Below are positions 46,495-55,631 of a stretch of 55,631 nucleotides of DNA, piece by piece (the stretch's first letter is position 1; every line of letters begins with the position of its first letter). The stretch lies in assembly GCA_025677835.1 (NCBI GenBank), contig JAIXMR010000142.1, positions 1 through 55,631 on the forward strand. Direction: 5' to 3'. Both the position numbers and the translations under genes were made by a program. Source of the stretch: Sporodiniella umbellata. Lineage: Eukaryota; Mucoromycota; Mucoromycetes; Mucorales; Rhizopodaceae. A model generated the notes under the pieces. That model had not been told where the DNA came from, did not search any database, and was given only the letters and a program-made list of their open reading frames with translations.

Positions 46495-47825
46495 TTAAAA
46501 CACGATGACTTGTTTTCCACGAGAGAAACCAGATATACCGAGCTCTGCAGCATTTTTCATTGACTCCTCTTCAAACTGCACCTTAGTCCATTTAGGCTCT
46601 CTGAGTTTTCCCTGATTCATTAGGTACATAATATCTTCAAACATTTTGTATCGCTCTTCGGGACTATGAACTTCAGCCCATTTGCTGACCCAAAACCCAT
46701 GGAAAGAGATATTTTTGAAAATTAAAAGCGATGCAGGGAGCGACAAGGGGCCTTTAGACATAGCGCCATAAGTAACGTATTGACCGTTGTGTCTATTCAA
46801 AACAATGAGGTTTCTATAGGCCTGTATATTAATCATAGCTATTACCCTAGATACCGTGCCATATCGGTAGCGTATTTTCCCCCTACACAATTCAATCCTA
46901 AAAGAAGAGACTGATCTTTTATCCAACTTTTAATGGCCTTTCTTGTTTCAAAGCTTCCAAGCTCCTCATCTGTCACCACATGCGTGCCTCCGAGCTCAGT
47001 AAGGTGCTTTTTGAGTTGATCGATTTCAGGCCTAACCAAAAGAAAAGTTAGGCAAGTGTTTTACTTGACACTCGATGTACCTATCTCTCACAATGTTGAT
47101 TGTGTTGAGACCCCAAGCCTTGGCAATTTGAATAACAGATTGGCCAACAGCACTATTTCCACCGTTTTGGATGACATAATTACCTAGTTTTATTTAGTTT
47201 TTGTGCTCCAGTAGCCAAAAAAAAAAAAAAAAAAAAAAAAAAAACGCGTACCTTGCTCCAATTGAACAAAGTCCTTTAGCATACGATAGGCAGTACACGG
47301 ATTGACTGTAATAGTTGCTTTCTGGATCATTGACACATCAATGTTAGGCAGCAATTGAAAATCCGAAGCTGGCCCAGCTGCGTGTGTACGCCATGTACCA
47401 TAGCCAGACTTTGCCATCACTACTTGATCTCCAACCTTTAAATCGCTAACTTGATCACCAACAGCAATAACTTCTGCTACACCCTCATTACCACCCACAG
47501 CTAGCGTTTGTTCTCCTAACTTTTGGAAATTAGGTTTGATAGGATAAGAGCCCTGTATCATGTTGATATCGGCAGGGTTAATAGGCGAAGCAAGAAACTT
47601 CACATGAACCGTATCTGAAGCCAGAGGAGCGAGACGATAAGAATGCATTCTAGATACAATGGTAGTTAGCAAAATATATTAATACATATATATTTACTTG
47701 AGCACCTGAGAAGGTTGTCCATAATCGGAAAACACGACAGCTTTAGCAGATATTTCTGTGGTATAACGGCGACAATATACTCCCTTGTCAATCGACGATA
47801 TCTGTCTGCACAGTGAACGTAACAT
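46495..47825 (-). CDS. ETR1: Mitochondrial 2-enoyl thioester (enoyl-ACP) reductase
   Basis: NADPH-dependent trans-2-enoyl reductase of mitochondrial fatty-acid synthesis (MECR/Etr1), which feeds lipoic acid production. Minus-strand exons 47825-47698, 47649-47252, 47183-47081, 47031-46846, 46792-46495; 370 aa. The N-terminus [21 protein letters not shown] is basic and hydroxyl-rich, a good presequence. The medium-chain dehydrogenase fold shows [26 protein letters not shown], the cofactor loop [34 protein letters not shown] and [12 protein letters not shown]; there are no zinc ligands, as expected for this branch. Intron 2 (47184-47251) contains a run of about 26 T in the sense direction right after the donor. 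It converges with the co-repressor gene at a distance of 1.16 kb. Confidence 0.94.
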
Positions 47826-49232
47826 TTTCAGTAGATATATAAAAAAAAAGCAATTTTACTAGGAACACCTCTCAATTTTTCGTGAATGCAGTGTTAGTAG
47901 CGTATCCGTGTAACACAAACAAGTAGAGTCACAACCCATAAAAAAAAATAGGCCTCTGACTGAACTATCAGATTCTTTTTCTTCATCATAGGCTTTAACA
48001 CTTTAGCTAACATTAAGCTGACATATATTTATTGAAAAAAAAAAAAAACACACACACACACACACATATACTTCCCTTCTTTTTTCTGTTTGACCTTCAC
48101 TATTCATCGTTTCTCAATCTTAAATATCTGAGAACAATGCGATTTTTTCCCCTTAATTCTTGAATCAGATATATAAATACCGTGTTTTTATTATTAGAAA
48201 TAAGCTACAATCGACAATTTACTTCCTTTTTTGAAGTGTCAGCTTTGTTTTCATTACTTGAAAACTGATTGTTGTACTGACAACACAATGATTCAAAGCT
48301 GTTCGATGTTTTTTCACTTTTACAGTCCTGTCATGTAGTTTTTTCTGCAACTGTCAATTTACAAGAAAAAATGGAAGACGCAATTTGCCGAACTCCATTT
48401 TGTCTTTCTCTGGGAGTTATGATATTGAGGTCCGTCTCAATAGTGTTGATGATGACTGCAGGATGGGAGTGTTTGTACGACGTCGCCTAGTTTAATACGG
48501 AACTCTTGTTCCCGGAATTCAAGATTTAATAGTCAACAAATTCAAAATGATATCCCATTTTGTCAAATATCAGTAGGAAAACACCCTTTATTTGCAGGAC
48601 TGGCTCAGTGACCTTTATACTTAAGAATAACAAAGTCGCTAAGCAAAACATCTTATTCCCTCGGGGGAACCGTAGCTCTGAATATTCAGTTTATTAGTCT
48701 TCGTTTTTATAGCCGATCTGAAATCTGTCAACCAGTGAAGAGAGTTTGGACCATTTACAACATCGCGAATATTGGCATAAAGGTTATGTATATGACACAT
48801 CATTATTTTAGCTGTTTTTTAGACACAGTACTACAGTCTCTTTAATGTTTGTTCGCACATAAATCTAACGCATTTACAATTATTATAAAGATGTCTCATC
48901 ATCTACAATATTGTTACCAATTCTTGACTAGATCATTACAGGAAGTCTTCATCGCAGTTTGTGGCGAACCATTAACCGTGTAGAAACAAGGACACTTCAG
49001 CACTACCATAGACATCGATGTTTGACCAAGGAAAGCCAGTCCCCACACTTCTTGTTCATTCGGAAATAATCCAATTCAAGCGAAAGTTGAACAAATTCAA
49101 GGTGCAAAATAGTTTCACAAAAGTGCAAGGCTGCATTTGGAATCGAGTACATAATCAATCAGCGCATAGCAGCTTTAATATAAACGACAAACGGTAGTTT
49201 AAATCTTCATTCTACAAAAAGAAAAGTGGAAT
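47826..49232. other. Intergenic region with possible decayed repeats
   Basis: Holds an A run and (CA)n microsatellite at about 48035-48066. On the minus strand around 48350-48490 a frame reads TDLNIITPRERQNGVRQIA, which looks like protein-coding DNA of a retroelement but is broken by stops on both sides. I could not place it in a family. No intact gene. Confidence 0.45.
48049..48066. repeat. CA dinucleotide microsatellite
   Basis: About nine CA units directly after a 14-base A run. Confidence 0.85.
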
Positions 49233-50081
49233 CGCAACAGTCATGAGGGAACCAGAGAAAGTTTAGGCAGTCGCCCCGGCTATGCAATGATGTTACTCGA
49301 CCCGAATCCTGAGCGGCACGAAGCAAAACAAAGGTAGAGCCTATTAGTAGACAGACAGTGTGTATATAAAAAACCTGCTACGCCTAACAGACATGCGCAA
49401 CAGTCATGAGGGAACCAGAGAAAGTTTAGGCAGTCGCCCCGGCTATGCAATGATGTTACTCGACCCGAATCCTGAGCGGCACGAAGCCAAACAAAGGTAG
49501 AGCCTATTAGTAGACAGACATGCGCAACAGTCATGAGGGAACCAGAGAAAGTTTAGGCAGTCGCCCCGGCTATGCAATGATGTTACTCGACCCGAATCCT
49601 GAGCGGCACGAAGCCAAACAAAGGTAGAGCCTATTAGTAGACAGACATGCGCAACAGTCATGAGGGAACCAGAGAAAGTTTAGGCAGTCGCCCCGGCTAT
49701 GCAATGATGTTACTCGACCCGAATCCTGAGCGGCACGAAGCAAAACAAAGGTAGAGCCTATTAGTAGACAGACAGTGTGTATATAAAAAACCTGCTACGC
49801 CTAACAGACATGCGCAACAGTCATGAGGGAACCAGAGAAAGTTTAGGCAGTCGCCCCGGCTATGCAATGATGTTACTCGACCCGAATCCTGAGCGGCACG
49901 AAGCCAAACAAAGGTAGAGCCTATTAGTAGACAGACAGTGTGTATATAAAAAACCTGCTACGCCTAACAGACATGCGCAACAGTCATGAGGGAACCAGAG
50001 AAAGTTTAGGCAGTCGCCCCGGCTATGCAATGATGTTACTCGACCCGAATCCTAAGCGGCACGAAGCAAAACAAAGGTACA
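49233..50081. repeat. Six-copy tandem repeat with 127- and 163-bp units
   Basis: Copies start at 49233, 49396, 49523, 49650, 49813 and 49976 with CGCAACAGTCATGAGGG. Spacings are 163, 127, 127, 163 and 163 bp, and the sixth copy is cut after about 106 bp. The long unit differs from the short by a 36-bp segment (GTGTGTATATAAAAAACCTG...) bounded by CAGACA direct repeats. Copies are nearly identical (single changes such as GAAGCAAAAC/GAAGCCAAAC, and CCTAAGCGG in the last), so the array is young or homogenised. Its GC content is clearly above that of the flanks. Minus-strand open frames inside it repeat with the unit and are not credible genes. Confidence 0.95.
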
Positions 50082-51164
50082 GTCTTAAATTCTGAAGGGC
50101 TTTACCTTGATGCTATTTCGAAAACAAAAGAAAAACAAATAAAACATTTAGCAAAAAGTAGCAATTTGTCGGCAACAAACGCAAATTTTGTCCAATCATT
50201 TTTTTCCAAGAAACAACGCCTACCAATACCAACATTGACGATATGAAAAGTTTTTTCCTTCCCTAAATTTTCTAAGCTAAGGAAAATGTCCCTAACCAAT
50301 GGAATCCTACAAAAATTGAACCTTAATTTAGGATTTAGGATAGTTTTCTATTTAGAGTAGAAGAGGTAACACATTTGTGTTAAGAGTCGGTTGTTCAAGC
50401 AAACAGGAAGGGGAGGAACTGGAAAGGAACAAAAGCTTGGACAAGCATGACTGAGAGAGAGGTGTGGCATTGAAGACTTATTTTTTTACTTTAGGACATT
50501 AGGACTTACAGATGAAACGGTAAACAAGAACAAGGTGAATTGTCGGTATGAAAAGAAAAAAAGCCTAAAAAGAATATACTTGGTTAATAATTGACTGATA
50601 TTTATTCTAATTACAGGCATTTAAAGTTAAGATACAGGATACCACAATTTAAAGGAATTAGGAAAACAAAAATACATAAGAGCTTCGAGGCGTATCTAAA
50701 ATTCAAATATTTAGCTTATTTCAGATTTCTTTTGATGATTTCAAAAGATAATCTCATAATTTAGAAGAAGAGAACTGTAATTGATATCTAATAATAATTT
50801 TTTTATGAAATATTTCTCATTAGATAAAAAGGATGTAGTATTTATACCACTCAAATCAAAGTAAATATTCAATATATGCGAAGCTAAGGATTTGTTAAGT
50901 TGGAGTGATTTAATTGTCACTAACTTTGGAAAAGGACGATCAGAAAATGGCATGACAATCTAAAAGATAGGTGTTGCTAGCCAATATAAATATTGTATAA
51001 GGTTTAAGTATAAAATATTAACCTTTATAAGAAGTGTAAAAAAGAAATTGTTTTTAGCATGTTTAAATTGAATAGGTTAGAGACACGTTCCTAAACCAAT
51101 CGCTCAATCTTTTTTTTTTTTTTTGGGAGGGGTAACGATAAATAGTAAACGTCTTGCGTTTTTT
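50082..51164. other. Intergenic region, no gene seen
   Basis: About 1.1 kb of AT-rich DNA between the tandem array and the tyrosine-recombinase relic. Short frames on the minus strand show no motif. Confidence 0.5.
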
Positions 51165-52068
51165 TTAACATAAGAAACGGTACCAAGGTCGTTTATGCAT
51201 CACATTTTTAGCTTTCGTTTCGTCAACGTTGGTATTGGCTGTTGTACCTAAACGAATCCTAATTGATTTCACTCCGGTTTCCAATGCAATACACTTTTCC
51301 GGGCTCGAAAAAACTGAACTGTTAATAATAATGCTCTTTGGTCTTTGTGCGAATGATTTGTAATAACAATCTTCAAAAGTAATAGAGTTCAGACTCCAGC
51401 TGTCATACTTATTTGCATCTGGAATCGAAATCCCCAGCTTCACCGCCTTGGTACTTGTAGCTGCTCTTATAAAATGAGCTTGGCAAATTCTCGTGCTTAT
51501 ACTGAGAAACGTTATCCACACAAATTTTAAGAATGTCTTTGTATTTTCTTTTTTTTTTTCTCTAGAATACTTTCTATGTTGATGCATTAAATCTTCTTAG
51601 ATATTCTTTGTACCTTAGTTTTTTGTATTGACTTGATTTATTTTTGTTTCGAAACATTTCATTTCATTACTTTTTAAAAAGTGGATGTATATTCCGATAG
51701 TGTTTTTTTCTTAATAAAAAAAGGATACAGTAAGTTTTTTTTGCAACTTAAAATTAAAGAAATATGTGTAGTTGGCTTTATAAAAAAAAACGTCTAGAAC
51801 ATTTGTATCGTTCCTTATCCGTCTTTCTTATGGCTTGGGTTATTCATACTGCTAGAGTTCAGGTCTGAAAGTTGTAGATTTTTTCCATTTGAATCAATAA
51901 ATATAATGAATAGATTGAGATCTTCGGGTAAATTCCCTCAAGGTTGATTATCTCGGCAGTAAACTGGTAAGTGGTTTTTACTGGGCACAGATCTTCATCT
52001 ATTATGAAACCCAAGGCAATCGATTTTACTTGGCTTTCTTTTGATGTTCTGGCATAAATTTGAGTCAT
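51165..52068 (-). pseudogene. Decayed tyrosine recombinase (DIRS/Crypton-like element)
   Basis: Two minus-strand frames, 52068-51859 and 51587-51165, separated by stops. The upstream one reads SIALGFIIDEDLCPVKTTYQF, as in the linker before the catalytic core of Mucorales tyrosine recombinases. The downstream one has QAHFIRAATSTKAVKLG, fitting the HxxR catalytic box, and SWSLNSITFEDCYYK, fitting the region with the nucleophilic tyrosine. The first catalytic Arg region and the segment between the frames are lost or shifted. I see no intact terminal repeats. DIRS and Crypton elements share this domain, so the class is uncertain. Confidence 0.6.
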
Positions 52069-52139
52069 GGATTTTCCACTCTCTTGCGATAAAGTACAGT
52101 TATAGTTCTTCCTTAGTCAGTCTGTTTGTTGTTATTCAC

Positions 52140-53720
52140 ATGACCTTATAAGAAGGCTGCTTCCCGCAAGTTGGAAACAATTAACAGTCATTATTTTTCT
52201 CCAGAAAGGAGACCAAAGTCTACTTTCAAACTGGCAACCAATATTTCTGAAATGTGCAGATACTAAAATATTTACACGAATTTTTATAACCTGAATGAAT
52301 ATGATTCTACCCAACCTTATCAGTAAACACCAAAACTGGATTTATGTCAGGCCAATTCATAGCTGACAGTGGCATTGTTACTTGCCTAATCATGAACCTG
52401 GCTCAGGCATAGCCTTCTTGGTTGATCAAGAAAAAATATGACCGAGCTCACCCGATATATTTACAATCATGTATAAAGGAATTTGAACTTCCTGATTTAA
52501 TGATCAATTGCATTCTGCCTCTGTTTTTCAAAACGTCCTTGGTATTTAGTATCAACGGCTTCTTGTCTTCACCTTCAGATCAACCAATAGGGCTTCATTA
52601 AGGTGATCCTTTTTCATTACTGCTGTTTAACATAGCCCTAGAGCCCCTTTTAAGAACTATGCAAACCAACCCGCTCATTTCAGTTCCGCCAACTGTTCGT
52701 CCTCATTTGCCGTCAACAATGTACACACCGGAACTTGTAAAAACTTTGACTTATCCAGACGGCGTTTATTCATACTAAAAAAACCTCTATAATTATATGT
52801 CCTTCTAAGACTAATACCTGTGTACGTTCAAGCCTAAAATTTACGTTTAAGCAAACAGAAATCAATAACTATTTCACCGTCATGCCAGAAATAAGAAGAT
52901 TGGCAACGCACCCTAGAGTTAGTTAAAATACATTGAATAATGGCATGACCCACAGAATCCAACAGTAACTTAATATTTAGGATTTTCAGTTATTAACCAC
53001 AAACATCAAATTGAGAACTTCCTATCGACAGTAATAGCTAAAGTAAAAACGTACGCATTAGTATTGTCTCAGTGCAGTGCTTCTGTAATGAGAATCCTGG
53101 TTGCAAATCCATTGCTGTTTAGTAGAATCTGAAACAATACTATAATACTCTACTATCCACTACAGTTCTTCAATAAAGTAAGATTAATTATACTCACACT
53201 TCTGGAACAGCACAAATTCTCTTTTGTCAAATTTGAAGGCTGTAAGAGGCCTTGAAAAGAAAGACGGTTGTCGATTTTGGGTCCTTTAAGGTAATACATG
53301 ACACTACAGCTACGATGGATACTACCTTTGATGACGCCGACGGAATAAAGAAAACACCATAAATTCTTCACATCAAATCGCTTACAATACTATATTTGCA
53401 AACTTGTCAATTCACTATCACTGATATCTTCCCTATTCTTCCCGAAAAACAGAAATGCCGAATCCAACAGTATTAAAAACCTCCAGTCTCTAGTGAAAAC
53501 TTTAGATCAAATCACTTATGAAGTTGAACTAGATAATCTAAAAACAAGAACTACTGAATAGTTCCCTTTACAACTCATTTGTCATAAACTAACGCCAATA
53601 AAAGACATTATTATTACCGAAGAGGATTTTTCCTAAAACCAAAAGGCGATGGTCGACATCTTGCAAGAAAATTCTTTTCTATGAATAGCTTTAGCAAGCC
53701 AAAACCAAACTTTATCGACA
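52140..53720 (+). mobile_element. Decayed non-LTR retrotransposon (LINE) with reverse transcriptase
   Basis: Reading across several stops and frameshifts, the plus strand shows the order of LINE reverse-transcriptase motifs: PASWKQLTVIIFLQKGD and LSNWQPIFL (near 52160-52240), KTGFMSGQFIAD (near 52335), DQEK..DRAHP (near 52430), INGFLS (near 52550), GDPFSLLLFNIALEPLLR (near 52600), and TYPDGVYS (near 52755) where YADD is expected. After it come stretches like the post-RT region (AKVKTYA, ANPLLFSRI). The catalytic Asp-Asp is gone and stops are frequent, so the copy is dead. Ends are uncertain. Confidence 0.65.
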
Positions 53721-54245
53721 AAATTCAGAAAAAGCCTTATAGAGCATTAATTCACGATAGTACTAGAAAAACAATATACTTACTCCTGAAAATATACGAA
53801 ATAGAGAAGACATGGAAACTGTCAATAATACATATAGCTTAAATGATTCCAAAAAATCGAAACTACTAAAGAATATAAAAATGTGCCCTATCATAAAAGG
53901 CGAATTACACATATTTCAAAGTAAACATATGCACACCTCGTTTACATTCAAAAACATACTTAGACATGGAACTGACACCTTAGTAAAGAAGATAGAAGGT
54001 CTGGTTTTAAAAGAAAACATTGATGGAAGCCGTTCTTAACCAACAAAAACCAAGCCTACTATACGTATTGTCTGATTTTAAAATATCAGCTTTTGTTATT
54101 ACTATGGATAACTTTCGTGGTGTCAAAGGAATAAAGGATTGAAAGACTCAGATGACTGGAGAGAACAATATCTGACCAGGATACTTAATATAAACATTAG
54201 CTACTTAGATTTCAAAGTTCGCTTTAACGAATAATAGCTTTTTCT
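53721..54245. other. Region between LINE and Tc1 fragments
   Basis: Probably further decayed repeat DNA. The open frame at 53812-54039 (75 codons, lysine-rich) has no motif and may be the tail of the LINE relic. Confidence 0.4.
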
Positions 54246-54515
54246 GTGAAGACGGTCGAAACAGGATTTTTGATGAGCAAGGAAATGACGCTGCCAACTG
54301 TAAGGAAGAATTTGATTGAGAAAAGAAGCTATAAGATAATATGTCTTTCTCCCTACTTTCCTGAGCTCAAGCTATTTGAGAATTTTTGGTCAGTTTTTAA
54401 GCGAAGTCAATTTGAGGATACTGAGGACCTGGGAACTAAAATCACTGAAGCAGGTAAAGATTTTAACAGAGAAACTCTTTGCAACATTACAAGCCACTCT
54501 ATTCATAACTTTTAG
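54246..54515 (+). pseudogene. Tc1/mariner transposase C-terminal fragment
   Basis: A 89-codon frame with LSPYFPELKLFENFWSVFKR, the diagnostic end of a Tc1/mariner DDE domain (normally YSPxLNPIExxWS), then a helical stretch ending ITSHSIHNF. The catalytic Asp-Asp and the DNA-binding domain are missing. No terminal inverted repeats are seen next to it, so it is an isolated relic. Confidence 0.65.
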
Positions 54516-54790
54516 AAATGTATCAATAAAGAATCACTTTTGTTTGTCTTTAGAGCAAACACGAAAATTGAATGATATTAAAGCGAAGTAACAAAAGCGA
54601 AAAATGAGTCCTAACCAAAACGAACTTTACCAATAAAAAAGCGACAGTTGGGGTGGAGGCACTGTATCTTTAAATTCCCTGATATGGAAACGTCTTCCAA
54701 CGACAAATAATTTTAATGTCAGTTGAATGGCAAAATCTATGTCTGTCCACAACCTGAGTTGTTTCACTTCTTGCAAGACATTTTATTAAC

Positions 54791-55611
54791 ATGACGACTG
54801 CTCCACCTCCATTTTTTGATAGTAAATGTTGAAATAAGTTTGCGGTTCTTGTTTTTTACTCCTGTTGTTATATAGTTTTTCAGTGCTATTTAGAATCGAC
54901 CACAGATCCGAATCTGGCAGATTTTGTTAAAACTCATGAACAAATTATCATCGCAAACCACCGGAAAGGTGATAATCTTGCGTCCATATGGTCTACAAGA
55001 TATGGCAAAGCTATAGCTTTCTATTACAAAAATGTTCTAAAACGTAGCCCACCAAAAGTCAATACGAAAACCGTCGATTTTGGAAAAGTGGGCCTTAAAA
55101 TTCTTTCGGTATGTAAGAAAAAAAAGACAATTCTACAGTGTTTTATTGATACCGGTATTCAGTCTGAGGTTCCGGCAAGCAGGAAAGAAGATAGCGCAAC
55201 TTCAGAAAGTAATTTCAGCGGCAGTACAACAAGCAGTAGTACGCAAAGCAACAAAAGTGCGGCGCCTATCTCTTTAGAATTCATGGATAAATTTCGCATG
55301 ACTTATGAAAATATGATAGACGAAAAAAAGTGGATACTAAAGACAGGAAAGGTGGTAGAGAATGAAATTTTCCAGCATGGACTCCAAAGCCAATCCGAAA
55401 AGTAAACGTGTTTTCATACTAATACTAAAATTGCTGACTATTCTAGGATAGTTTGTCCCATAGCTTTATTGTTGATCCGTCCGATCCTCTGTGGAAAAAC
55501 AGATTTACTAGCGATGAAATCGATGAAATTCGCAGACACAGTGTAATGTTTTTAAGTTTTATAAGTGATATGAATAACGAGAAGTTAAACGAGACTCTAA
55601 AAATTAGATGA
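54791..55611 (+). CDS. Hypothetical protein, apparently intact, of a repeat-associated family
   Basis: A four-exon model (54791-54821, 54894-55108, 55139-55401, 55452-55611) gives a complete 222-aa protein with matching phases at all three introns. N-terminal part: STTDPNLADFVKTHEQ, GDNLASIWSTRYG. A serine/threonine-rich linker (SSSTQSNKSAA) leads to KFRMTYENMIDEKKWIL, the KTGKVVENEIFQHG segment and HSFIVDPSDPLWK. From memory this C-terminal pattern (TYENM..KKW.L..GKVVE) recurs in many Mucorales proteins of unknown function. No enzymatic motif, signal peptide or membrane segment is visible. It lies beside dead transposons, yet carries no stop or frameshift. The last intron uses the acceptor at 55451; one at 55446 would not stay in frame. 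Confidence 0.6.
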
Positions 55612-55631
55612 TGTTTTATTCAATAATTATT

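Noticed and set aside
48350..48600. Retroelement-like minus-strand peptide
   Set aside because: Only one short readable stretch, broken by stops; not enough to name a family, so mentioned only in the intergenic entry.
49280..49661. Two similar minus-strand frames of 72-84 codons
   Set aside because: They are the same stretch of the tandem repeat read twice; there is no domain and the frame depends on the unit length.
1..55631. tRNA or rRNA genes, CRISPR arrays, telomere repeats
   Set aside because: No cloverleaf with A and B boxes, rRNA-like block, spaced palindromic repeats or TTAGGG-type tracts were found by eye.

Overview
The window looks like nuclear DNA of an early-diverging fungus, most likely a member of the Mucoromycota (Mucorales type). 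The evidence is very AT-rich intergenic DNA with long A and T runs, compact protein-coding genes, short introns (mostly about 43-90 nt) with GT-AG and some GC-AG borders, and protein families of fungal type. I rebuilt 17 spliced genes by hand from splice sites, reading-frame phase and family motifs. In every model the exon lengths sum to a multiple of three and the joined frame is open. No RNA was available, so exact borders are inferred.

Layout. 1-19022 is gene-poor: a SAM-dependent methyltransferase (2994-4322), pyruvate decarboxylase (6287-8032), an aldehyde dehydrogenase (9084-10688) and coproporphyrinogen III oxidase (14155-15228), separated by 1-3.8 kb of AT-rich DNA. 19023-39848 is gene-dense: a SigF/NTF2-like protein, a membrane-anchored GH5 exo-beta-1,3-glucanase, Ypt1/Rab1, a 25-exon FANCJ/BRIP1-type helicase, UPF3, mitochondrial phosphatidylglycerophosphate synthase, cullin-1, a small cysteine-rich membrane protein, a TBC RabGAP and glutamate 5-kinase. 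41710-47825 holds a LisH/poly-Q/WD40 co-repressor of LUFS type and mitochondrial 2-enoyl thioester reductase. From about 47.8 kb to the end the DNA is repeat-rich: a six-copy 127/163-bp tandem repeat, a decayed tyrosine-recombinase element, a decayed LINE, a Tc1/mariner fragment, and one intact gene of unknown function (54791-55611).

How the genes fit together. Most are unlinked housekeeping functions: membrane traffic (Ypt1, TBC RabGAP), protein turnover (CUL1), RNA quality control (UPF3), DNA crosslink repair (FANCJ), mitochondrial lipid synthesis (PGS1, ETR1), heme, proline and cell-wall metabolism. The one metabolic pairing is pyruvate decarboxylase next to an aldehyde dehydrogenase, the first two steps of the cytosolic pyruvate-to-acetate bypass. 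Notable architecture: three convergent gene pairs only 19-40 bp apart, a 155-bp divergent promoter between YPT1 and FANCJ, three GC-AG introns, and a predicted zinc-binding module at the C-terminus of the FANCJ helicase.
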